Positions 1-11,164 of a stretch of DNA of 64,000 bases are shown one piece after another (position 1 is the stretch's first letter; each line of letters opens with the position of its first letter). The translations under genes were made by a program, and so were the position numbers. This DNA is from Aspidapion aeneum (Eukaryota > Arthropoda > Insecta > Coleoptera > Brentidae). Location: the NCBI GenBank assembly GCA_963576565.1, contig OY755039.1, positions 76,110,789 through 76,174,788 of the forward strand. The letters run 5' to 3'. The notes under the pieces are model-generated. The model had not been told where the DNA came from. It made no database searches and worked only from the letters and a program-made list of their open reading frames with translations.

Positions 1-3000
1 TCGAACCGACCCATTGAGCAAATTTTTTTAAATTAAAAAAAGGACAGATTTGAGCGTAAAGCACAAAAATAAAAAGAGAAAATTTATGAGTATAAATTAA
101 AATGTAAAATTTAATCGGACCCTAGAATAGGCGATTGTCCATATAAAGTCGGTACGTTATAAGAAGTCCGATATCGGATTAAATCTCCAAAAAATATTAT
201 CGCTTTTTGCAGAGTAAGTCAGTTAAGTTAGAATGCCCTCGCTGTACTTGATCGTAGCAGACATCCCACTGGTTCATTGTATTCGGCATAATATGAGTGG
301 GCTAAATCAGCGGTCTTAAATGAAAAACATTTAAGAATCCTTTTACTCGAGATTCAAACTTATCGTAGAGCTTTGAAATTTGGCACACTAATAGGCATCG
401 ACAGACTAAATCGAAATGGATTCCCGCATTTTTTCAATTTGACCCCGCCACTCCCCGCTATAAGCATAAATATGTCGAAACAGAAAATTTGACATGGCGT
501 TATTAATTTACACCTGGAAGACACAATTTTAACGGTAATGATTTATGATTTTTTTTTGCAAGTTCATACAATAGCGCATCTGTGTAAGGTCACTCATCGT
601 CAAGCTGCCTTTAGGATGAGTGTCCTTACATCTGTGGGCGTCGCGATAATTAAAATAACTTGTTGGCGTCTAAAAATATGACAGTTCAAATTAGCACCAC
701 TTTTTGATAAATTTTGATGGTTTTTTTGGCAAAAACTCAAAAAGTATCAAACTAATCTAAATTTTTTTTCTGATATTTATAGACCTTGGTAGGCTCTATC
801 GATAAAGTTATTATACATTTTTTATTTTGACGTCTCTGTTTCGAGATATAGGCAAATAATTGAAATTTAAAAAAATGCTGTTTTTGAAAAATACAGGGAC
901 CTATTGCGCGTCAGTGCACTAAGTGACATCTAAAGCCACAAATTAATTTTTTTACTATAGAAATAGGTTCAATGAAGGGCTGTCAAGTCACCGGTAGTCG
1001 AGCAAAAAAATAGTTTCTGAGATATGACCCTTCAAAATTTTACATAAAAACACTGATATCTCAAAAATCACTGAACTTATTCAGTTTTGGTTTTTGGTTT
1101 TCTCAATAAGATCAACTTTGCTATGATTTGTATAGAAAAAATTTTGGTTTTTCCCAACTTTGAAAAAAGTGGAGGGGGAGGTACCCTAAAAACTTGATTT
1201 AAAGAAAGGTTAGGCCACTTTTTCGATGCTGGGTATCTTCTTTTTAAAACGTCTATCTTGATTTTTCTGTAAACCAACTTCGACGGACTACTTGCTTGCA
1301 CCGTTTATGGTGTCATATCATGTCATATCGTCATGTTCCAAAAATATAATTTATTATTTGAGAACCACCGACTTACCTGCTCAAGAGATTTTATTGCTTA
1401 GCGGACTTTATACAGCGTACTGACTTATACGCAGAATAGGCGTTGGACAACTTAAAACCACTTTCTAAACTGACGCAGTATTGGTATTAGAGAGAAGGTA
1501 CGTTAAGAAAGCCGAAAATTAACTTTTTAACAAGATTTTTTCTATAGGTGCTAAGATTAGTTTAACTAAAATAAATTTAGAAAAAACAACTTTTTGAAAA
1601 CAAGCTTTTATAAAATAGACTAAAAAGGATAAAATAATTTTTTGAGTGTTCTGATATCATAATAATAAAAGCGATGGACGTATTAAAGGAAATTTACCCG
1701 TTTTTGTTTAGCCTTGTTAACTCGAAGTTTAGTGAAAATCCAAATTAGACAAGACCTATACCTTCTCCAGCCATTGCTGCGCGGGCTAGTAAGGTAAAAA
1801 TTTGGTCCTCCTTGAGGCTGCGGGCCCTAGGCAAGTGCCTAGAGTGCCTATAGGATAAACCGGCGCTGGGTAAAATCTATCAACTACCAACGGCCGGCCG
1901 GCGCACTGAATAAATTTCAGAGGTATGAGAAATGGTAAAACATAAAAATCGATCTATAAAAAAATATTTACAGATATATGTTAATATGAAGTTTTTATTT
2001 AAAAATCTTACACTGATTCGCCTTCTAAAAATTAAAATTTAATTAACAAACTCCCTGTAAACTTTAAAGAAGTGGGGTTTATATACGAAAAGTGATATAC
2101 ATGCACAGAAGACGAAGCTTTATTTGCCTAAGTCGAGCTTAAGTTCCGTGCGGGTCTCGCTTGGCGGACACTAGAACTTGTGTTTAAGTTTAAGTAACGA
2201 ACACGACCAAACACATTGTATTTCTAAGTATACCCTAATTAAGTGGGTGTGTTTGAATAGCCGGTGTGTCTCGGAACTATATTTAAAAGCTGGATAGCAG
2301 CAAATAATGTAGGTACGTTTACACGAAATATTAATCAGAACTCAGCGGCGGCCGGTGGCGCAGGCAAGTTAAAAAATTTAATTTTTTTATAATTCTTTCT
2401 TTCACAACAACCTTGCTCTTTTATTAAAGTCGCGCTTAAATGCCGCTTAAGTGTTCGATCTTCTAACAGTGGCCCACGAAGTCAAGTTGCTAAAAGTCAC
2501 CATACACTATCCAGGAACAACATTTTTGTGGTAGGGATGTACGACAGCCCTAAACCTCTTACCCCTCTACTGGTTTCAGTCTGCAGAAAAAAATGTTTGT
2601 CACGTTTTACTACTCCTTTTAAAATTTTATTTTTGCCCCTTAACTGGAGGGGCCATTCCTCTTAAAAAAAAACAATAAGTTGAAATGTGGTGTTATGTTA
2701 ATTGCAATTATTTAAGTTTTTAAAATAATTAAAAAATTATTTTACAATTATAATGAAATTACAAAAATGCAATTGAATTACTAAAGTGTAAAAAGCTATT
2801 TTGCTTTTATTTTTTAAAGCAATCCACGTTTCGTACTGAATTTAAGGGGTAAGTTCGGAATGTATTACGAAGGAAGAGGACTCTTAAATTAAGCATTTTC
2901 ACATTTTGTAAATTATGAAAAAGGGAAGGAAATAAATATGCAATGCAAGTAGGAAATTTATAATTAAGTTATTTTTTTGTTGTAGTTAATTACACAGTTT

Positions 3001-3500
3001 TCTAGGTACATTCCTGTAAAGTAATTTGTAATGTAATAGTTACTTTTCAAAGTATTGGTTTCTAACTCTGGTTGAGAATAAATCGGTACACAAAGACCAA
3101 GAAATTTGTTATCCATAAAGTTGAATTTGATGAATATTTTGTTTGTGGGTGTAGTAACCTCCCTTAACATTTTTGCCATGCTAGAAAGCTCTACCTTTAC
3201 ACGTAATTATGGATTTGCAGTATTGATTATTAGTCATACAGTTCAAATGATATATAAGAGATGGAGCTACAGCAATTAAAATCAAGGGGTTTTAAGGATT
3301 TTATGCATCGCCGTCTTTGGCTTACTCAGCCGGTAAGAGTAACGTAATTAGATCGCGAAAAGAAAACCATCTTCTTAAAGTGCTAACTTGACAACAGCGC
3401 TAAACTATTTATCTCTCTTAGTGCCATTTATTTGAATAGATATCTTACTTCAATTCACATATTTTTAATGGCCAAACGATCGTTGACGATATATCGTTGT
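1..3500. other. No gene recognised
   Basis: AT-rich non-coding sequence. I see no open frame of convincing composition, no RNA gene and no clear pair of inverted ends. The only item recognised is a short match at about 1424-1472 to the 3' end of the RTE-like fragments found at 39.6-42.6 kb. Confidence 0.5.
1424..1472 (+). repeat. Possible 3'-end scrap of RTE-like retrotransposon
   Basis: About 50 bases read like the tail of the retrotransposon at 40505-40550: the order AGAATAGGCGTTGGACAAC, then a short run, then TTCTAAACTGAC is shared with small changes. No flanking coding sequence remains, so this is either a severely 5'-truncated insertion or chance similarity. Confidence 0.3.
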
Positions 3501-3506
3501 CCAGAT

Positions 3507-3590
3507 AAACATACACACACAAACACACACACACCTACCTACACAGGCACACACACACACCTTCACAGACACATATGCACACACACACAT
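3507..3590. repeat. CA-rich microsatellite
   Basis: An impure run of CACACA units broken by CTACCTACA-like variants. It is simple sequence with no associated gene. Confidence 0.85.
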
Positions 3591-5587
3591 GCGAGATTGC
3601 TAAAATAGGTCCAAAAACACCCAAATAAAACATTTTGAGCGTTGTCTTAATTTTTTTGTTTCATAATACTTGATTTAGCCACTGCTTCACGGGCTACGAA
3701 GGTAAAAAATTGATTATGAAAATTGTAATTTAATTTTTTAGGTATACTTGTTTACTATTTTAAATGTATATTCCAAGATTTTTAATTTTTCCGAGGGACA
3801 CTACTTATACACGTCGTAATGGAGCTTATTGTGGTTCGGACAAGGTCAGGCACAGGGCCCAACTGGTCCCTCGTTCGTTGGCTGGAACAAGAAGACCCGA
3901 AGGAATTATCCCGCCCGGACGGTGCCAGATGCCCACCGCCTTTACTTAGTTTACTCAGGGCTTAGTTGATGGTTACATTACCTGACAGTGGCGCGACGTT
4001 TTAGTTTTAACTTCCTAAGTAACATTATTACCACTCAAGGTTTTATTATTTTGGTTCCTAGGTTATTTAGAGGGTGCTGTTATGGGTTTTAGGATCCATT
4101 TGGCTACATAAAGGTAATTTATATTGCCAATTACCTAAAGGGGTGTTATACAACCAAAAAGTGATTTATAAAGGGAGTTTAATAAAACTGATATTCCTTC
4201 TGTTCCTTTTAGATCCTTTTGGTTTTATTGATTTCTGATTTATAAAGATGGTCTTATAAAACCCTTTTACCTAAAGTTTTTAAAAAGTAATAAATATAAA
4301 CTTTGGTCATTTAGTTTTTTTCATTACTTTAGGTCATCACGAAAGTGTTTTATAATAGAGCTAAAAGGTTATCTTATATCATTTTGTTTTTATAGTTACC
4401 AGTAGTTTAAAAGTAAATATGATTAGATTGGCGGCCATATAGAACCTAGTTTCCTTAAGGTTTTAAGGAGTGGTAAATATAAACTTTAGACTATTGGTTT
4501 TTGCCATTACTTTTAGGCATTTTAAAAAGGTTTTAAAGGAAGGCTTAAAGGTAAACTTAATTCTTTTATATTTATAGTTACCCATAGCTGTATATTAAAT
4601 ATTACTTAAATAGGCGGTCATATAAAACCTTGTTTTCTTAAGGGTTCTAACAGAAGTAAGTAAATACTTTCGTGTTTTATATTTTTTAGGTATTTCTTGT
4701 AAAAATAATAGAAATACCTAGGTACAGATTGGTACCTACCTATTGCAAGATTGATTATTTAAAGCCCAATAATTAATAATTGTTGAGTTTCCGTCCTCCT
4801 GGGTAGGACACCCAGGCCTAGATAAGGCCTGTTTAGACGGTCAATATAAGAGGTTGCCCTCCAACCTGCAGGCACAACGAATATCATTGCACTGGCCCTC
4901 TTGATTGTGTCAAAATTGCACGATAAAAAACATTTAACACTGTTGAATTATACGCTTTTAAACACTTTAAAAACAAATACAAGTGAAAAATTTAAGTGAG
5001 GTTATGTTGATTATGATTACTTTGTTCTTTTTTGTTGGTTTCATAAGGGCTCTCAAAAATCCTTGTTGCGATACAGTAACAAATAAAACCAAGTGACCAC
5101 TATTAAACCATAATGGCGTTTAAAAATTTATTTAAAAAATATTGTAAAGAGAAAATATTTATCTAGTCGTTTTAGCAGTGTTTTTTAACAATAATTTTAC
5201 TTTCATTTTGATTTATGTAAACAATACAGACTTTTTTAATGGTGAATAGTGTAAACGATTTTTATTTTATTTTAAATATTTGTTATTTTGTTATCAAAAA
5301 ACTATTAAAAAGCATTCTTCAGCTGGCGCGCTTGTTTTGAGAGCTTTTCAGATACGATTTTATCAGAAAAATAAATCTGGCAGGCAATTTGATCATCAAC
5401 AAAACGACAAACTCGGTATATTTTTATGTGATAAAATAATTTTGGCAATTTTGTGACCGTTGGAACCTAAATTATTTTATATAGCCATTGTGAATCTAAA
5501 ATATAGCCATTGTGAATCTAAAATATAGCCATAGCTTTTATAGGAATACTTATTTACGAAATTATATCACCAACCCTGTATCATAAG

Positions 5588-5954
5588 GACGAAAATGATG
5601 AAAACAGATTAAAAACAACGACCTTTATACTAAGTGATCTGAGGGATAAACTAGTGGATCGAACAACAGAAGTTAACGATTTGAGACTTAGAAATCAGCA
5701 ACTAACCAGAGCTATTGAAAAATTAGAAGATAGATTGGAATGGTACCGATCATTACTTGATAAACAACAAAAAAAAAGGAATTCTAACAGATACTAGTAC
5801 TCAAACAGAAAACAAAGAAAATATGAGTGTGTCCATTCAAGTAAGCCTTAAGAATAAAAACCTTGAACAGGATAAAGAAAAGTGTGACGAAGTAATCAAA
5901 TTGTACAAAAGGAAACTAAAGAGACAGCGTCAAAAGAATAGAAGACTAACGTAG
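5588..5954 (+). pseudogene. N-terminal part of ORF1, broken by frameshift and stop
   Basis: Reading from 5588 gives a charged, leucine-rich coiled-coil segment (about 60 residues, with heptads such as LRDKLVD and IEKLEDRLEW). It shifts frame at a run of about nine A after 5767 and continues in the frame of the longer ORF1 as a Lys/Gln/Glu-rich stretch. A single in-frame TAG at 5952-5954 then interrupts it, with the frame open again up to the ATG at 6024. ORF1 was therefore originally longer by about 145 residues, starting near or upstream of 5588. Whether this copy is dead, or the A-run is a programmed slip, cannot be told here. Confidence 0.65.
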
Positions 5955-6023
5955 AAGTTAAATAAACTAAGTTACCAACAACGTACGAAAGGGCTTGAAA
6001 AGAAGGTACTTAAAAAGTATTTA

Positions 6024-7079
6024 ATGGATGAAACTGTGGAAATTACTAATGATATGTTTAAATCAATGATAGACCAGGAGAAAGAAATTTGTAGTAAAGA
6101 TCTTCTCAGTTTAAGAGAAGATCTGAATTTGCTGGAGGGGTACCTTAGTTCCAATAATACAACGAATGAATCCATCAATTCCAAGCAAACCGCGAATAAC
6201 GAAACTCAAACCGAAGATCCAGCCTTATTCCTTTCACTCGAACAAAAAGCTCAACTGGAGGATCTTATTGTCCTTAATCGTAACCTCGAACTGTCAAACG
6301 ATTATCTTGAACGTGAAAATGAGCAGTTTTTTATGGAAAATGGTAAGTTAAAGGACATCATTTCTGACCTAAGTAGCAGGGGAGAAATAAATAAGTTGAA
6401 GCCTATTCCCAACACAAACAATAAAAAAGTACTTATCCTAGGAGACAGCCTTATACATCAGTTGTCGAATATGCTTTCTAGCAAGATTTTTAAAAACTAC
6501 GAAGTATGCTCAGTACTAAAAAATAATGCGTATTTTGAAGATATAATCAAAAACATTGACAACCTTTCAAAGAACTACACTAAAGATGATCATATTGTTG
6601 TTTTTGGAGGACTTCTGAATGTAAAAATGAAAAAACTCTTAAGTGAAAGTATTTTAGAAGAGCTTATTAAGGTTAGTGTTAGGACAAATTTAATATTTTT
6701 AAGCCTCCCGCTCTGGAAAAATAATCTTGACCATAATAGATTTATTGACAGTTGTAACATAAAAGTATACAACAAACTAGTTAAAGACAACATTACAAAA
6801 AACACAAATCTTAAATTTATTAATATTAACTCCTTAATAAATTCTTCGTCTTTTAATTTCTATAGTGATTTTATAAGCATAAAAAATTCGGGTAAGCGCA
6901 TAGTTGTCGATAACATCATCAAAATAATCTTAAAGCTTGACAATGATACTAGAAACTGTACTGGAAAGAAAATATCTACAATCTTAACCGATACTTCTGC
7001 AAATCAGCAGCAGGAACAAATTCAAGTTCAACATCAACCTTTTTTAGACCAAGTAACATCTCCGGTTCAAATAGAATAA
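6024..7079 (+). CDS. CR1-like ORF1: coiled coil plus SGNH/GDSL-like domain
   Basis: The product is a 351-residue protein (or the C-terminal part of a longer ORF1, see the entry upstream). Residues 1-120 are acidic and heptad-like, typical of a trimerising coiled coil. Residues 134-305 resemble the SGNH esterase domain of CR1-type ORF1 proteins: block I is LILGDSLIHQLS with the nucleophile Ser in GDS at 140-142, and a block III-like VVFGGLLN lies at 192-199. The C-terminal block that normally reads D-G-x-H-L is D-F-I-S-I at 282-286, so the catalytic His is replaced by Ser. The known role of such ORF1 proteins is RNA or membrane association of the retrotransposition particle. The last 45 residues are Gln/Thr-rich. 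The stop lies inside the upstream open part of ORF2. Confidence 0.8.
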   Translation: MDETVEITNDMFKSMIDQEKEICSKDLLSLREDLNLLEGYLSSNNTTNESINSKQTANNETQTEDPALFLSLEQKAQLEDLIVLNRNLELSNDYLERENEQFFMENGKLKDIISDLSSRGEINKLKPIPNTNNKKVLILGDSLIHQLSNMLSSKIFKNYEVCSVLKNNAYFEDIIKNIDNLSKNYTKDDHIVVFGGLLNVKMKKLLSESILEELIKVSVRTNLIFLSLPLWKNNLDHNRFIDSCNIKVYNKLVKDNITKNTNLKFININSLINSSSFNFYSDFISIKNSGKRIVVDNIIKIILKLDNDTRNCTGKKISTILTDTSANQQQEQIQVQHQPFLDQVTSPVQIE

Positions 7080-7135
7080 ATCAACCAAAAAGGTATAACT
7101 TAAGTTCAATTAATTCAAACTTAAACATAAATATT

Positions 7136-9898
7136 TTGCACTACAATATTCAGGGCTTGGAGAATAAATGTAACCAACTTGAAGTTTTTTTGAAACAGTA
7201 CAAAATAAATGTTCTTTGTCTGAATGAGCACTGGCTGCGTAATTTCGAAATTGAAAGTGCAATAATTGAAGAATATGTGCTTCTTTCTGGTTTTTGTCGA
7301 GGGACACATATTCGTGGCGGAGCAGCTGTTTACGTCTCTAATCAACATAATTTTGGTGCTGAAATCTCTAAAATTGTAAGCTTATCCGTGGAAATGGAAA
7401 CTGAGTTCGCCGCTGTTGATTTTGGGTCTTTTAGAATCATAACGGTATACAGATCAACCAGTGGTAGTTTTGAAGCATTCTTAGATGTCATGTCCAGGGT
7501 TTTGACTTTTTTGAGTGGGTCTGACAAAAAGACGATAGTAACGGGGGATTTTAACGTTCACTTTAACACACATGAAAATAGAGAAATTTTGCTTAAGACC
7601 TTGTTTGACTCGTTTGGTTATTGTCCCACGAACCAAGAAAATACAAGGAATGATAACTGTCTCGACAATATCTTTATTAATTTTGCCTCTAACAACAACA
7701 GGTGCGTCGTAGTAGATCCACACATGTCAGATCACAAAGCTCTTCTTTTTAAAATGACCTATGCAGAACGAAAAACATCCAAAAGGTGTGTTTACAGACC
7801 CATAAGTGATGTGGGGTTATTAAATTTTAACACTATGGTTAATAGGGTTGACTTTAGTTTTGTAGATTCAACGGAGATTGAGATAAATCAGAAGGTTGAG
7901 TATTTCCTTAATATTATTGTCAGACAAATGGAGAGTTGTTTTCCGGAAAAATCTAAGATAATAATCAATAATAATTCGAATAGGGTAATAAAGTTAAACT
8001 GGTTTAATGATAACCTTCGTCGTCAGAGAGATATATTAGATTTTTTAAATGAACTACAAAAAAGGTTTCCTTCAGAAAATCTAGGCAACACTATAAAATC
8101 ATGTAAGAGTAGATACAGAAAGGAATTATCTTTAACAAAAAAAGCGGCACATGACAAATTTATCTCGGATTCGGGTAATTCACAGAGAGCAATGTGGCAA
8201 ATAATCAATAAGAACAAAAATAATAAAGGTAGAACCGTTAACCCTATAGCACCAAATGATTTTAACAGATACTTTACTAGTATCGCAACAAAAATAATTA
8301 ATGAGATGGATTCTACAAATACAGATTTTAAAAATTTTTTAAATATAAATTTGATTAATAATAATAATAGTAAATTTAGTTTTAGAGAAGTAACTTTCAT
8401 TGAAGTTCGTGATGTTATAAAAAGCTTAAAAAATAGTAAATGCAGAGACACATATGGCATGAATAAAAAAATACTTACAGCCATTACAGACCTCATCATA
8501 AGTCCTCTGACAAAGCTTATTAATGAGTCCATAAGGAAAAAAACCTTTCCAGATTCCCTAAAAATAACAAAAGTCTTGCCTCTACATAAAAAGGATGACA
8601 CTAACAATCCAAGTAATTACAGACCAATTTCAATAATCCCAATTTTTGGCAAAATTTATGAAAAAGTCTTAAAAAAACAGATATGTCAATATCTTGAGGA
8701 TAACCAACTTTTTAGTTCTAGTCAATTTGGTTTTAGGGCGAACATGTCGACAACTAAAGCTATAAACAAATTAGTTAATCTAATAAATCAAGGTTTTGAA
8801 AATAGTGAATATGTTTCTGCTCAGTTCTTAGATTTAACAAAAGCTTTCGACTGCATTTCTCATGATATATTGCTAAAGAAGCTCTCTTATTATGGTTTCG
8901 ACATGGACAGTACTCAATTGTTGGGATCCTATTTGGGCGACAGACTGCAGTATGTTTCAGTTGAAGGTGTTGAATCTCAGAAACTGCCAAATAAATATGG
9001 TGTTCCTCAGGGATCTGTCTTGGGTCCAGTACTCTTTTTGGTTTTTGTTAATGATCTCAAACACGCCTCACCTTCATCTGAATTGCTCCAATACTGTGAT
9101 GACACTACGGAGATCAAATCTCTTCCGTGTGTCATAGAACTTAACAAAGTCACTGCAGAATCCTTTTCTTTAATAAAAGACTGGTTTTTGGCAAACAAGT
9201 TAAGCCTGAATGCAAGTAAAACTGACCGGGTGATTTTTACTCTTAAAACCAAAGGAACGGAAATAGATTCTGATTCAAAACAAGCAAATAAGTTTCTGGG
9301 TGTGCATCTGGATCCAAAATTGACCTGGGAGAGTCATGTGAATAGACTGGTCAACAGACTTTCGAAAAACACCTACCTCTTAAGATCTCTTTCTGGTATC
9401 GTAAGCCAAAAAACTCTTATAACCTGCTATTATGGGCTAATAAATTCCCTCTTATCATATGCCTTAATAGCATGGGGTCACTCTTCTCACGCAGAGTTGG
9501 CTTTTAGACTACAAAGAAGAGCGGTTAGAATTTTGGCTGGCCTTTCTTATAGAAGTGATTGTGTGGAAGCTTTCAGGTCCCTAAAAATACTTACCCTTCC
9601 ATGTCAATATATCTTACAATGCCTGTTATATCTTAGGGAAAATCTTTCGACTTTTACTTTCCATGGAGATCTTCATACTGTTAATACCAGAGGGAGAAAC
9701 AATATTGTGCTACCATCACAGCGCTTGACAAGGACCAGAAATGGTACATCATATTATTGCATAAGATTTTATAACGTTTTGCCGAATAAAATAAGGGAAC
9801 TGGATTACAGGAACTTTAAAGGAACCATAAAGAAATTTTTGATTCAAAAAGCGTTCTATAGTATAGACCAGTTTTTAAATGCGGATTTTGCCATTTAA
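7136..9898 (+). CDS. CR1-like ORF2: endonuclease and reverse transcriptase
   Basis: The product has 920 residues counted from the TTG at 7136, which is not a natural start: the frame stays open upstream through 6980-7135, overlapping the end of ORF1 in the -1 frame, and no ATG is nearby. Residues 1-205 are an AP-type endonuclease with N4-Q6, E31 in LNEHW, GDFN at 137-140 and SDH at 198-200. Reverse transcriptase motifs follow: LPLHKKDD 481-488, NYRPISI, SQFGFR, LTKAFDCISHD 567-577, GVPQGSVLGP 622-631 and a catalytic box YCDD 653-656, where the family usually has YADD or FADD. A thumb/connection region runs to residue 920. It nicks target DNA and copies the element RNA there. All catalytic acids are present and the frame is unbroken. 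Confidence 0.9.
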   Translation: MHYNIQGLENKCNQLEVFLKQYKINVLCLNEHWLRNFEIESAIIEEYVLLSGFCRGTHIRGGAAVYVSNQHNFGAEISKIVSLSVEMETEFAAVDFGSFRIITVYRSTSGSFEAFLDVMSRVLTFLSGSDKKTIVTGDFNVHFNTHENREILLKTLFDSFGYCPTNQENTRNDNCLDNIFINFASNNNRCVVVDPHMSDHKALLFKMTYAERKTSKRCVYRPISDVGLLNFNTMVNRVDFSFVDSTEIEINQKVEYFLNIIVRQMESCFPEKSKIIINNNSNRVIKLNWFNDNLRRQRDILDFLNELQKRFPSENLGNTIKSCKSRYRKELSLTKKAAHDKFISDSGNSQRAMWQIINKNKNNKGRTVNPIAPNDFNRYFTSIATKIINEMDSTNTDFKNFLNINLINNNNSKFSFREVTFIEVRDVIKSLKNSKCRDTYGMNKKILTAITDLIISPLTKLINESIRKKTFPDSLKITKVLPLHKKDDTNNPSNYRPISIIPIFGKIYEKVLKKQICQYLEDNQLFSSSQFGFRANMSTTKAINKLVNLINQGFENSEYVSAQFLDLTKAFDCISHDILLKKLSYYGFDMDSTQLLGSYLGDRLQYVSVEGVESQKLPNKYGVPQGSVLGPVLFLVFVNDLKHASPSSELLQYCDDTTEIKSLPCVIELNKVTAESFSLIKDWFLANKLSLNASKTDRVIFTLKTKGTEIDSDSKQANKFLGVHLDPKLTWESHVNRLVNRLSKNTYLLRSLSGIVSQKTLITCYYGLINSLLSYALIAWGHSSHAELAFRLQRRAVRILAGLSYRSDCVEAFRSLKILTLPCQYILQCLLYLRENLSTFTFHGDLHTVNTRGRNNIVLPSQRLTRTRNGTSYYCIRFYNVLPNKIRELDYRNFKGTIKKFLIQKAFYSIDQFLNADFAI

Positions 9899-10326
9899 TA
9901 ATGTTTTCTGTTTTTTTTTTTTTAGCTTTGTAATGTTAATTTGTGTTTTTTTGTTTGTTTTTGTTTTCTGTGGTGCCCTGGTTGAACTTGGATTGTGTTC
10001 CTCGTACATACAAATTTATTATTTTTTAGAAAAGCGTTTTTAGGGTTTTTCATTATCTACTGTTATTTGTAAATTTTGGTTGTTACTTTTAAGTAATTTT
10101 AATTAGTTGCCCGTGGTGGGACACCCTGTTCGTGTCCTTTGTGATTATTAAAAAAAAACAGGTTTTTTAAATATTTACAATTTAAAATTTAGAATTTTTA
10201 TTCTGACTTACATATAGGTTATAGTACTTAAGACATTTTTTGTAACACATTTTTCTTTACTTTTGACTTGTGTAAATGCGAAAGCATAATTAACACCAAT
10301 AAAGAAACTGAAACTGAAACTGAAAC
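9899..10326 (+). other. 3' untranslated region and ACTGAA tail of CR1-like element
   Basis: T- and G-rich sequence ending in AATAAAGAAACTGAAACTG and further ACTGAA copies (10299-10326). CR1-group elements end in short tandem repeats that the reverse transcriptase recognises, and this hexamer plays that part here. Confidence 0.7.
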
Positions 10327-10687
10327 TCTAAAGGTTCATGGTATTCAACAGAATCGCCAGGATACCAAATTACCAAATCTAGTTTTATAATAGGATAGAA
10401 GACGTTTCTGAGTTGCTTTTAGAACCTGGCATAATAGCTTTAGGCTCTAAAAGGTTCTATACTGGTGGAACCGCTAGAGGGCGAAGCTGGAGTTTATTGC
10501 TTATGGTTTTATAGTGAGTTTAGTACAAAGGTTGCCACCACCAATTGGGGAGTCCCATTTAGGAGTTCTAAGGGGTATATAAGGGTAATGGGAACGTGCT
10601 AGCGACTAAACATTGAAACTAATGGTTTTAAGGAAAGGCGCTGGCAACCTTTTAGCTTCTGCTATAAATAAAGAAATGTTACTTGGG

Positions 10688-11164
10688 TTATCTTCCATTT
10701 AAAAAGGAAAAAGGACTTTGATTTGATTTTTAACAAGACGTTTAGGTTAGTAAGTAACTATAACCGTTTTCAAGTGTAAACTAAACGGTAAAAAAATTGT
10801 CTTAGATCAAAGCAAATTGCTTTGAAGTAAAATAATTTATGCTTTCCTATTCACCAAGATAATATTTTCTTGATATGGCACAAAAATTGTCTTGCCTTTT
10901 TATTTTAATGTAAAACAAAAATTGTTTTATTATATATTGGAACTGAATTAATCTAAGATGTTGAACCGTTTTCTCTGAACGCATAATATTACTTATATGA
11001 AGACAATTTGCTTGTGAGAAAACAATTACAGAAGAAAAAAAAAGTATAATTTCAAGATTAAACGCTGCATCAAATTGTGTTAAGTTAAATCAATTTATTG
11101 AAGAAAATAACGTGTTTTAATTGTAGACAAATTTTTTTACCGTATAAAGAATACATTTTACGGG
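10688..11164. other. No gene recognised
   Basis: AT-rich spacer between the right end of TIR transposon copy 1 and the Penelope-like remnant. Nothing else is recognised. Confidence 0.45.

Larger units (their letters stand above)
5558..10326 (+). mobile_element. CR1-like non-LTR retrotransposon, nearly complete
   Basis: A 4.77-kb element with two open frames, a 3' untranslated region of about 430 bases and a terminal ACTGAA hexamer repeat instead of poly(A). Its limits are fixed by comparison with the uninterrupted paralog near 15340-15380: the host reads ...TTTAC TCTAAAGG... there and is broken exactly between those words here. At most two bases (AC) could be duplicated, so there is essentially no target-site duplication. 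Endonuclease type, an ORF1 with SGNH hydrolase fold and the non-poly(A) microsatellite tail suit the CR1/L2/Crack/Daphne group. The exact clade needs a tree. Confidence 0.85.
4014..10687 (+). mobile_element. TIR transposon, copy 1 (split by CR1-like insertion)
   Basis: The left end reads CCTAAGTAACATTATTACC and the right end, reverse complemented, CCCAAGTAACATTTC, so the termini are inverted repeats of about 13 bases. The same sequence recurs at 13964-16778 with only scattered differences. Net of the nested retrotransposon it is about 1.9 kb. No transposase is visible. Inside, blocks around 4288, 4472 and 4615 repeat with a period near 183 bases. A 22-base unit containing TATAGCCATTGTGAATC is present about three times near 5479-5540 but once in the other copy. 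The flanks give no convincing target duplication, so the superfamily is unassigned. Confidence 0.7.

Noticed and set aside
3764..3949. 61-residue frame in a more GC-rich patch
   Set aside because: No domain, no splice context that makes sense, and no match to a family I recognise.
8023..8607. 194-residue minus-strand frame within ORF2
   Set aside because: It is the shadow of the reverse transcriptase frame on the opposite strand.
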